Shown: piece by piece, positions 22,622 to 29,309 of the stretch
How the letters are laid out: every line of letters begins with the position of its first letter
How positions within the stretch are numbered: position 1 is the stretch's first letter
Assembly (NCBI RefSeq): GCF_002224125.1
Contig: NZ_NCSM01000048.1
Span: 1-31,840 of the forward strand
DNA: 31,840 nt
From: Streptomyces sp. NBS 14/10
Lineage (GTDB): Bacteria; Actinomycetota; Actinomycetes; Streptomycetales; Streptomycetaceae
Reading direction: 5' to 3'
The notes under the pieces: model-generated
The model's input: only the letters and a program-made list of their open reading frames with translations
Told to the model about the DNA's origin: nothing
Databases searched by the model: none
Position numbers and translations under genes: made by a program

Positions 22622-22729
22622 AGTTGCGAGAGTTCTGCGAACACCCCGGAGCCACTCACGAATCCGCAGGTCGCCGTTCGCAGAACCCCTCGCAAAACCA
22701 GCATGTTGTGCGAGACGGTTCTGACAAAC
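22622..22729 (+). other. Probable res (resolution) site with three related subsites
   Basis: Three copies of a ~20-bp motif lie immediately before the recombinase start at 22737. They are GTTGCGAGAG-TTCTGCGAAC at 22623-22642 (plus), TTTGCGAGGGGTTCTGCGAA on the minus strand within 22676-22696, and GTGCGAGACGGTTCTGACAA at 22708-22727 (plus). The number, the mixed orientation, the ~108-bp extent and the position next to a serine recombinase gene are those of a Tn3-family res site. Binding is inferred. Confidence 0.6.
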
Positions 22730-22736
22730 TGCGCGG

Positions 22737-23071
22737 GTGGACCTGACGCCCGATCAAGCAGCAAACGTGGTAGAACGAAACGACTGTCCGAAGTGCGAAG
22801 CCCCGGCGGGCAGCGCCTGCCGCACTCGGAGCGGGAAGTGCGTAACGAAGTACCGCACCGCCCGCTTCATCCTCGTCCCCGCGCTCCGCGAGGAACTGGA
22901 GGTGACCGTCCCCGAGGACCGCGGCCCGGGGCGGCCGTGGAAGGCGGGCCCGCCCGTCGAAGCTCCACCGGCCGCCGCGACGGCCAAGCCGATCCGGATC
23001 GGGTACGCCCGCTGTTCGACCGTGCCCAGCAGGAACTCGCCTCCCAACTCGCCGCACTCGAACCGGTCTGG
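22737..23071 (+). pseudogene. Serine recombinase/resolvase, truncated and frameshifted
   Basis: The GTG at 22737 opens a protein with an N-terminal cysteine-bearing extension (NDCPKCEAPAGSACRTRSGK, then RTARFILVPALREELEV, residues ~15-60). A linker follows, then the start of a resolvase catalytic domain: PIRIGYARCST with the nucleophilic serine. A shift near 23018 moves the reading into another frame, AQQELASQLAALE, which continues the resolvase fold; after about 23071 similarity ends. About 110 of the expected 200-250 residues remain, so it cannot work. It probably belonged with the TnpA at 16709 as the resolvase of the same transposon. Confidence 0.75.
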
Positions 23072-23114
23072 CTCGTCCTGCGTGGCACCTGGTCCTTCGC
23101 CGCCGCGGTGGCGA

Positions 23115-23144
23115 CCGCGGCCGTCGGGTCCTCGACGGCCGCGG
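23115..23144. terminator. Hairpin with 12-bp arms
   Basis: CCGCGGCCGTCG (23115-23126) and its exact complement (23133-23144) with a 6-nt loop, between the recombinase remnant and the 3' end of the binding-protein gene. Confidence 0.55.
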
Positions 23145-23165
23145 CCTGACGGGTCCCGTCAGGCC
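23143..23165. terminator. Hairpin with 11-bp arms next to the previous one
   Basis: GGCCTGACGGG and its complement around a single T, 22 bases past the stop codon of the minus-strand binding-protein gene. Together with 23115-23144 it makes a double terminator for convergent transcripts. Confidence 0.65.
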
Positions 23166-23187
23166 TGCCTCCCGGCCGTGAGGGACA

Positions 23188-24867
23188 TCAGTTGCCGCTG
23201 CCGTTCTTGTCGAGAAGCTTCTTGTACCAGTCGCGCAGCTTGTCGCCACCGGAGGACTTCCAGGTGGAGATGGCCTGCTGCACATCGGGCAGCTTCTTGT
23301 GGCCACGCACGAAGTCGATCTCCAGCTGCTCGAACTGGCTGGAGAGGGTCGCGTAGCGAGCCGGTTCGACGATGTTCATGCCGTAGGTGGACGTCTTCTT
23401 CAGGAAAGCACCCTGCCGCTGCTGCCACTCGACCTGCTTGCGGGCGACCTCGGGGAAGTCGGGGTGGGCGGTGTAGGGAGCCGGGGCCGCCAGCCCACCC
23501 CAGGTGTTGCTCACCTCGGAGTTGCCCTTGTCGGTCTTGACCGGGACGCCGCCCTTGACCGTGTAGTGGGTGCCCTCGACGCCGTAGTCGACGAACATCC
23601 GCTCCTTGGTGCCGTAGGGCGCGGCCGCGAAGTTGGCGGCGGCCAGCGCGTTCTCGATCGTCTCCTTCGAGGCGCCCTTGCGGATCATCGACCAGATGCC
23701 GGCGGGCGGGGAAGCGTACAGCGTCGGGTTGCCACCGTCGGCGCCGAAGTAGTCCATGCCCTCGATCTCGAAGTCGGGGTTGGACTTCGCCTGTTCGGCG
23801 GTCGCGCCGTACCAGCCGTATAGGTTGTCGTTGTAGACCAGGATCTGCCCGGCGGTGAACCGCTGGCTGGGGGTGCCCGTGTTGGCCTTGTCGTCGGGAT
23901 GGACCACGCCCGCGTCGAACAGCTTGCGGACCCACTCCAGGTGTTCGAGGTACTCGGGGTGCTCGATGCGGTACGTCAGCTTCCCGTCGTCCCCGATGTT
24001 CCAGCCGAGCGGCCCGGCAGGGCGGACACCGAAGATGCCCGCCGCCGACCACCTCATGTCACCACAGGCCCACACCTTGGCCTTGGCACTGGTGGCCTCC
24101 TTGGCCCAGCTGAGGAACTCATCGGCCGACTTGGGAACGGAGTAGCCCTTCTTGTCGAAGATGTCCTTGCGGTAGAAGGGCGCGATGCCTGGCGCGGCGG
24201 CGGCGGGTATCGGGATGCCGCGCAGCGCGCCACCGAAGATGGACATGCGCCACGAGTCGGACGGAATCGCGGCCAGGTTCGGATACTTCTTGACCTTGTC
24301 GCCCGCCAGGTAGGGGCCGAGGTCCATGAACTTCGCGGTGACCGCGCTCGCGATCTTGCCGACCAGCTCCCAGCTGGGCACGACCACCACGTCGGGTATG
24401 GAGCTGGAGGCGAGAACGGCACCAAGCTTCTCACCATAGGTGTTGCCGTCCTGGTTCTGCCAGGTGATCTTGGTGCCCGCCGCGGCATCGAGCGCCGTGT
24501 AGTAGGCGCACCCGGGCTTCGGCGGGGAGCCCCAGAACGGGGACATGACCTTGAAGGAGGCGCCGGTGCCGAGCTTGTCCGGAACCGAGGTGGCGAGGCC
24601 CGCGAGGTCGATCTTGCCGGTGTAGCCGGCCGACGAACCGTTCTTCGGCGGAAGGTCCGGCTTGGCGACCGTACTGGCGACGTACGTCGGGAGCAGCTTG
24701 TCCGCTGCCTTGCCCGACGTGGCACCCTCTCGTGAACCGCTGTCCGAACCGCCACAGGCGGTGAGCAGCGGCATCCCGCCGGCCACCGCTGCGGTGGCGA
24801 CCGCCGTGGAAGCGAGGAAACTTCTCCGACTCGGCCCTGAGGAGATGGAGGCGGCGTTCGTCGTCAT
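23188..24867 (-). CDS. ABC transporter sugar-binding lipoprotein (Tat-exported)
   Basis: A 559-residue extracellular solute-binding protein that probably captures oligosaccharides for an ABC importer. The N-terminus has a twin-arginine motif (GPSRRSFLAS), a hydrophobic stretch and a lipobox (LLTACGG, Cys ~37), so it is a Tat-exported lipoprotein on the outer face of the membrane. The body matches large (~550-residue) family-1-type binding proteins: PPKPGCAYYTALDAAAGTKI, IPDVVVVPSWELVGKI, GIPIPAAAAPGIAPFYRKDI, ASPPAGIWSMIRKGAS and EIDFVRGHKKLPDVQQAIST. The ATG at 24867 follows AAGGG. It appears intact, but neither permease nor ATPase genes are nearby. A LacI-type operator lies 117 bases upstream, shared with a divergent broken GH3 gene, pointing to induction by plant oligosaccharides. 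Confidence 0.9.
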   Translation of the reverse strand: MTTNAASISSGPSRRSFLASTAVATAAVAGGMPLLTACGGSDSGSREGATSGKAADKLLPTYVASTVAKPDLPPKNGSSAGYTGKIDLAGLATSVPDKLGTGASFKVMSPFWGSPPKPGCAYYTALDAAAGTKITWQNQDGNTYGEKLGAVLASSSIPDVVVVPSWELVGKIASAVTAKFMDLGPYLAGDKVKKYPNLAAIPSDSWRMSIFGGALRGIPIPAAAAPGIAPFYRKDIFDKKGYSVPKSADEFLSWAKEATSAKAKVWACGDMRWSAAGIFGVRPAGPLGWNIGDDGKLTYRIEHPEYLEHLEWVRKLFDAGVVHPDDKANTGTPSQRFTAGQILVYNDNLYGWYGATAEQAKSNPDFEIEGMDYFGADGGNPTLYASPPAGIWSMIRKGASKETIENALAAANFAAAPYGTKERMFVDYGVEGTHYTVKGGVPVKTDKGNSEVSNTWGGLAAPAPYTAHPDFPEVARKQVEWQQRQGAFLKKTSTYGMNIVEPARYATLSSQFEQLEIDFVRGHKKLPDVQQAISTWKSSGGDKLRDWYKKLLDKNGSGN

Positions 24868-24983
24868 TGCGTCAACCCTTCATGGCGCACCTGCGTGCCC
24901 GGCGGAGGTCGTCGGCTGCGGTGCCGTGACTGGAACTGGCTGAGCGGGAAGCGGACATCCCATTACTGCGACGTGATGACCAG

Positions 24984-24997
24984 TCGAAGCGCTTCGA
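24984..24997. promoter_or_regulatory. LacI-type operator TCGAAGCGCTTCGA
   Basis: Perfect 14-bp palindrome 117 bases upstream of the sugar-binding lipoprotein start; same sequence as at 4926, 27861 and 27959. Confidence 0.7.
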
Positions 24998-25144
24998 TGT
25001 TGCTGCGAGGTTAAGTGAAGGCATGGGGGCGCACAAGGGTCGCTCCCAAGATTCCTTCGAGGTGCAAGAAGGGGCTTACCCGCATGCCCTGCTCAATGCA
25101 ACGATGTTGATCTCTTGACACTCCCCTAGTGCCCTGACGAGCAG

Positions 25145-25156
25145 CGAAGCGCTTCG
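25145..25156. promoter_or_regulatory. LacI-type operator CGAAGCGCTTCG
   Basis: Twelve-base core of the same palindrome, just upstream of the GH3 remnant. Confidence 0.65.
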
Positions 25157-25199
25157 AAAACACTATCCGACTCCATCTCAAGGGATCCCATGTGTCTGC

Positions 25200-25545
25200 A
25201 CACACGCCGCACCCATTACCGCCGTTCCGCGACCGCAGCTGCCGTTCGCGAAGCGCATCGACGACCTTCCGTCGTGGCTCACCCTCGACGAAAAGATCGG
25301 ATCTCTGCACCAGTTCACGCCCACCGTCGAGCGCATAGGCGTCGACGGGTTCCGGCCAGGAGGCCCTGCACGGCGTCGCCTGGATAGACCAGACCACCGT
25401 CTTCGCCCAGGCTGTCGGCCTCGGCGCGACGTGGGACACCGATTTCGTACGGTTGGTCGGCGAGGCCGTCTCCAAGGAGACCCGCGTGATGCGCGCCCGC
25501 GACGACCGGGTGGGCCCGAACTTCTGGTCCCCGAAGGCACGGTCG
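25200..25545 (+). pseudogene. GH3 beta-glucosidase/xylosidase N-terminal remnant
   Basis: Two frames give the beginning of a GH3 enzyme: LPFAKRIDDLPSWLTLDEKI, GSLHQFTPTVERIGVDGF, then after a shift near 25355 EALHGVAWIDQTTVFAQAVG, LGATWDTDFVRLVGEAVSKE and MRARDDRVGPNFWSP. These are the family's LT.EEK, EALHGVA and FPQ.IGLAATWD blocks. The catalytic Asp and the C-terminal domain are missing; similarity stops near 25545. With the shared operators it probably was co-regulated with the binding protein to split imported or extracellular oligosaccharides. Confidence 0.82.
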
Positions 25546-25772
25546 GTCGATCTCTTCGCGGGTGACGGTCCCTTACTGGTAGTGCTCACGTTCTCCCCGG
25601 GCACGGCCGGGCCCACGGCTTCGCCACGTGAGCGCCCCCGTGGTCGAGGGCCGGTGTGCACGGCGTCCGCCTCGGACTGCGTGGCACGGTGCGGCTCGCA
25701 CGCATCGCCTTCTCCGTCTGAGGTCCCGCATCGACCGGGCCGCTTGTGGACCGGATGTCGGGATGGGGTCGG
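25546..25772. other. Stretch with no recognisable gene
   Basis: Between the end of GH3 similarity and the stop codon of the IS110 remnant no frame gives a protein I can place. Confidence 0.4.
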
Positions 25773-26105
25773 TCAGACGGTCGCGGGTTCGAGGGTGACC
25801 TGGTGGCCGAGGGCTCGGAGCTGGCGGACGAGGTCGCGGGGTCTGCGGGCGGGGTTGAGGTGACGCTGATGCCAGTCGGCGCCGAGTTCCTTGCAGGAGG
25901 CGCCGGGGTCGTTGATCAGGTGCCAGGCGATGACGAGTATCAAGCGGGCGACGGCGACCAGGGCTTTGGCGTGTCCACGGCGTTTGACGATGCGCCGGTA
26001 TCGGGCGCCGAGGAAGGTGTCCGTGCCTGCGGCGGCGTTGGCGGCCTCGCCGAGCGCCCCTTTGAGCCAGGGGTTGCCCTGCCCGGCCGGGCCCGCGCTG
26101 TTCTT
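25773..26105 (-). pseudogene. IS110-family transposase C-terminal remnant
   Basis: Minus-strand reading gives the end of an IS110/IS116 transposase: GNPWLKGALGEAANAAAGTD, FLGARYRRIVKRRGHAKALV, AVARLILVIAWHLINDPGAS, DWHQRHLNPARRPRDLV and LRALGHQVTLEPATV-stop. The RuvC-like N-terminal half is absent. The break lies at about 26105, where the CBM42 fragment starts on the other strand. Confidence 0.85.
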
Positions 26106-26106
26106 T

Positions 26107-26274
26107 GCCCGACTGGATGGTCCTGGGACCCTGGATCGTCCGCGCCGGCCTGGTCAACACCTCCTGCCTGACCTTCGAGTCGGCCAACAACCCCGGCCAG
26201 TTCCTGCGCCACTCCAACTCAGCCGACCTCGCTCCGAAATGCGCGCCGACCGAGCTCGACCAAGACACCGGCAC
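26107..26274 (+). pseudogene. CBM42 (AbfB-type arabinose-binding) domain fragment
   Basis: About 55 residues, VRAGLVNTSCLTFESANNPG, QFLRHSNSADLAP, match one repeat of the arabinofuranose-binding beta-trefoil CBM42 (G.L....CVSFESVN.PG.YLRH). Such modules accompany GH62, GH43 and GH54 arabinofuranosidases. The fragment is cut off on the right exactly at the end of the IS at 26275. Confidence 0.7.
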
Positions 26275-27488
26275 CCTGAAGGGTGTCAATATTCCGATCA
26301 GGCTGCTGAGCTGGGCGTTGCCTGTGGATGGTGAGGCGGTCGGGGTGGCGTGGTGTGGTACTCGTTGAGCAGTCCGCCGAGTACCTGCTTGCGCCTGACC
26401 GTGGCGGCGGGCAGGGGGATGATGTGCGGGTCGTCATCTGGGGCACGTAGGTCGAGGCTTCGGTGAGCTCGTCCGGTGTTGTAGTGCTCGGCGTACGTGG
26501 TGAGGACCGTACGTAGGTGTCGTTCGCCGGTGATGAGGAGGCGGTCGGTGCATTCGGCGCGGGCTGTGCGTATCCATCGTTCGGCGAACGCGTTGGACCG
26601 TGGGCTCTGCGGCGGCGTCGGGATGACGGCTGTGCCGTTGCCGGCGAAGACGGCGTCGAATACGGCGGTGAACTTGCTGTCCCGGTCCCGGATGAGGAAC
26701 CGGAAGCACCCAGCCCTCTCCTCGAGGCCCGTGAGCAGATTGCGGGCGAGCTGGGTGACCATGTGCCGGTCGGGTGGGCGGTGACGCCCAGGACGTGAAC
26801 GCGCCGGGTCTTGATCTCCATGACGAAGAAAACATAGAGACGTCTGAGGAAGACGGTCTCCACGTGCATGAAATCGCAAGCCAGCAGCGTGTGAGCCTGT
26901 GAACGGAGGAAGGAGCGCCAGGTCTGCTGGGAGGCGCGCCGCGGTGCAGGTGGCAAGCCGGAGCGGCGCAGAACGCGCCGGATCGTGGCGGTGGCGACCC
27001 GATGACCAAGCCGTCGAAGCTCACCCTGGCTCCTGACGTATCCCCAGGTCGGGTTCTCTCTCGCCAGGCGCTGGATGAGCGCGGCTGTCTCATCCGGCAA
27101 TGGTGGACGACCGGATCCGACCGCCGTCTGGCGCCATTTCCAGCACACCAGACGGCGGTGCCAGGTCAGCAGGGTGCCCGGAGTGACCAGCCGACGACGG
27201 CGCAAGGCGGGTGGCAGGTGCCGGGCGAGAGCGGAGAGCACAACACGATCGGCCCAGGACAGCCGCGGCCGCTTGATCTGCCGGCGAAGCACAGCCACCT
27301 CATGGCGAAGCGCGAGGATCTCGGCGTTGTTCGCGGCGGTCGATCGGCCCAGCAACAGGAAGCAGCCCAGCAGTCGACAGAAGATCAAGTAAAGCAGTCG
27401 CAGACCCACGATCACTGATCATGCCCATACTCGGGCGACCGCAAAGCCCCAGGTCAACCACCCTACGGCAATAAAGACACCCTTCAGG
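26275..27488 (-). mobile_element. 1.2-kb IS with 13-bp perfect terminal repeats
   Basis: CCTGAAGGGTGTC at 26275-26287 and its complement at 27476-27488 bound a minus-strand integrase-core transposase; the repeats continue imperfectly inward (TATT, then CC). No target duplication is evident (GGCAC on the left, CGTCC on the right). The flanks are pieces of two different enzymes (CBM42, GH6), so the IS probably took part in a deletion between them. Confidence 0.75.
26298..27415 (-). pseudogene. Integrase-core transposase with a frameshift
   Basis: A GTG at 27415 starts MIVGLRLLYLIFCRLLGC, with ILALRHEVAVLRRQIKR, an HTH domain (RRRLVTPGTLLTWHRRLV, WGYVRSQGELRRLGH) and the first catalytic Asp in LLACDFMHVETV. 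Near 26765, in HPTGTW, one base is missing and coding continues in another frame: VTQLARNLLTGLEERAG, second Asp in FLIRDRDSKF, SNAFAERWIRTAR with the Glu, and YNTGRAHRSLDLRAPDDD, then LLNEYHTTPP. All domains are otherwise present. It is a distant relative of the transposase at 10997. Confidence 0.88.
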
Positions 27489-27733
27489 CGTCCCCTGCCG
27501 CCGGCATCCACGCCTACGCGTGGATCAAGCCCCCGGGCGAGTCGGACGGCTCCAGCGAGGAGATCCCGAACGACGAGGACAAGGGCTTCGACCGCATGTG
27601 TGACTCGACCTACGAGGGCAACCCGCTCAACCAGAACCACATGTCCGGCGCGCTGCCGGACGCCCCGCTGTCAGGCCATTGGTTCGACGCGCAGTTCCAG
27701 GAGCTGATGGACAACGCCTACCCGCCCCTGTGA
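27489..27733 (+). pseudogene. GH6 cellulase C-terminal fragment
   Basis: The final ~81 residues of a GH6 endoglucanase/cellobiohydrolase: AAGIHAYAWIKPPGESDGSS with the conserved Asp of GESDG, EEIPNDEDKGFDRMCDSTY, SGALPDAPLSGHWFDAQFQE and LMDNAYPPL-stop. The frame is clean, so truncation is recent. It starts at the end of the IS; the signal peptide, binding module and most of the catalytic domain are gone. A strong terminator follows, as for the original gene. Confidence 0.88.
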
Positions 27734-27792
27734 TCCCCGCGGCCGTCTGACGGCCAGAAGCTGAACGTCGCGGGATGGCGAAGTGCCCCACG

Positions 27793-27833
27793 CACCTCAC
27801 CCCCGATGCCACCCAGGCATCGGGGGCGAGGTG
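27793..27833 (+). terminator. Terminator of the GH6 gene
   Basis: Eighteen-base arms (27793-27810 and 27816-27833) with one mismatch and a 5-nt loop, 60 bases past the GH6 stop codon; followed by GTGTTC. Confidence 0.75.
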
Positions 27834-27860
27834 TGTTCAGAGCCCATGACACCTCCATTG

Positions 27861-27874
27861 TCGAAGCGCTTCGA
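27861..27874. promoter_or_regulatory. LacI-type operator TCGAAGCGCTTCGA
   Basis: Perfect 14-bp palindrome, first of a pair upstream of the CBM remnant and GH12-2. Confidence 0.7.
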
Positions 27875-27958
27875 AGCTGCGAGACGACCGTCGAAGTGCT
27901 CATCGAACACTGCAGCAGGGGTTGTGCGACCCGCCCATGGGTCCTAATCTCAGCGCAA

Positions 27959-27972
27959 TCGAAGCGCTTCGA
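27959..27972. promoter_or_regulatory. LacI-type operator TCGAAGCGCTTCGA
   Basis: Second perfect copy, 98 bp centre to centre from the first. A degenerate form (TCGAAGTGCTCATCGA, 27891-27906) lies between them. Confidence 0.7.
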
Positions 27973-28138
27973 CCACTCATCTGACCTATGACGCAGCGCG
28001 ACGATGAGCCGCTTCCCCCACACAACCCCACGCCATCGCACGTTCCCGTGCGCTGACCCAGCGATCACCGCCCAGGCCCCGATCGCCCACGCTCGTGCCC
28101 ACGTCACCTCCACCGACAGGGCACGAGCCGCTTCAACC

Positions 28139-28346
28139 CCTCGACACAACGGGACCCCCTACAAGGAATACGGCCGCACCTTCACCCCCAACTACGCCGT
28201 CGGCCAGATCACCCTGAAACAGGACTCCTTCGCCGAGGTCACCGACAACTCCACCGTGACGCTCACCTTCCACTTCTGGAGCGGCGAAACCCTCACCTAC
28301 AACCCTGACCCGCACCGGCACCACCGTCACAGGCACCACAACGTGA
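28139..28346 (+). pseudogene. Ig-like carbohydrate-binding domain remnant (CBM46/X2-like)
   Basis: About 65 residues read NGTPYKEYGRTFTPNYAVGQ, ITLKQDSFAEVTDNSTVTLT, FHFWSGETLTYN, then, after a one-base shift near 28304, LTRTGTTVTGTTT-stop. The pattern ITLK..F...L.....VTLTF.FWSG...TY is that of the small beta-sandwich modules at the C-terminus of bacterial cellulases (X2/CBM46-like). It is the tail of a deleted cellulase and sits between the paired operators and GH12-2. The exact CBM family is uncertain. Confidence 0.5.
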
Positions 28347-28402
28347 CGGGCACCGCACCGATCACAGATGAAACCGAGTTTCTCGAGAAAGGTGTGTCCT
28401 TC

Positions 28403-29107
28403 ATGCGACGCAGATCGCTCCTCACCGCAGCACTGACCGTCCCGCTGGCCAGCGCAGGCGTCGTCGGCGCCCTCCAGACCCCCGCATATGCCGCCAACTG
28501 GAGCTCCTCCGACAAATGGGGGGAATGGAGGGACGGCGCGTACACGGTGCACAACCACGTCTGGGGCAGCGGCGCCGGCGCCCAGACCATCTGGGCGAAC
28601 TCCCACTCGACCTGGGGCGTCTGGGCCGATCACCCGAACACAGGAGGCGTCAAATCCTACCCACATGCCAGGTACATGCTGGGGCGCGATGTCTGGAGCA
28701 TGGGGAACGTCTCCAGCAACCACAACGTCACCGTGCCCTCGGGCTCGAACCTCGCCTACGCCACCACCTACGACGTGTGGGGCAACGGCCACGACTACGA
28801 GATCATGATCTGGACGCAGTGGTACGGCCAGGTCGGCCCGATCGGCTCGTACGTCACCGATGTCAACCTCGGCAGCCGCGCCTGGGCTTACTACCAGGGC
28901 AGCAACGGGTCAAACCCCGTTCACAGCTTCCTGGCGCGCAACCAGACCACCGACTCGTGGGTGGATATCACCGCGCACTGCCAGTGGCTGGTGAGCCAGG
29001 GCCGAATGCCGCAGGTCAGCATCGACGAGATCGCGTTCGGCTTTGAGATCACCTCGTCGGCCGGAGGCTACAACTTCAACTGCAACAGCTACGACGTATG
29101 GACGTAG
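28403..29107 (+). CDS. Secreted GH12-like glucanase (GH12-2)
   Basis: A 234-residue secreted protein. The ATG at 28403 follows AAAGGTG; it opens an N-terminal signal with a basic start (MRRRSLLTAALTVPLASAGV) cut after TPAYA near residue 30. The rest is one GH12-fold domain with both catalytic glutamates: Glu133 in HDYEIMIWTQW (nucleophile) and Glu215 in FGFEITSSAGG (acid/base). It shares little beyond these motifs with GH12-1, so it is a separate subfamily and not a duplicate; beta-glucan or xyloglucan could be the substrate. No binding module is attached. Two LacI-type palindromes lie 430-540 bases upstream and a strong terminator follows. Confidence 0.85.
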   Translation: MRRRSLLTAALTVPLASAGVVGALQTPAYAANWSSSDKWGEWRDGAYTVHNHVWGSGAGAQTIWANSHSTWGVWADHPNTGGVKSYPHARYMLGRDVWSMGNVSSNHNVTVPSGSNLAYATTYDVWGNGHDYEIMIWTQWYGQVGPIGSYVTDVNLGSRAWAYYQGSNGSNPVHSFLARNQTTDSWVDITAHCQWLVSQGRMPQVSIDEIAFGFEITSSAGGYNFNCNSYDVWT

Positions 29108-29117
29108 CGGGCGATCC

Positions 29118-29149
29118 GACCGCCGGGCCCAAGTGCGGGCCCGGCGGTC
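29118..29149 (+). terminator. Terminator of GH12-2
   Basis: Perfect 13-bp arms (GACCGCCGGGCCC at 29118-29130 and its complement at 29137-29149) with a 6-nt loop, 10 bases after the stop codon. Confidence 0.8.
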
Positions 29150-29309
29150 CGCCGTCTCACCCTTGGAGGCGGAACCGCTCACGCATGCCTCGGCTTCTGG
29201 CTAAGGGCTTGCAGATCATTAACACGTCGTCTTGATCTTGCTGTTGGTCTCGCAGGTCAGGGCGAGGACCCGTGCTTGGAGGGCTGTGAGAGCCGCGGGT
29301 GGGGTGGTC

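Larger units (their letters stand above)
24868..25195. promoter_or_regulatory. Divergent control region between the binding protein and GH3
   Basis: No gene. It holds two operator palindromes (24984-24997 and 25145-25156) with centres 160 bp apart, each close to one of the two divergent genes. Confidence 0.55.

Noticed and set aside
28004..28402. N-terminal extension of GH12-2 to an ATG at 28004
   Set aside because: The extension holds a frameshifted binding-domain remnant with its own stop codon; the signal peptide begins at 28403.
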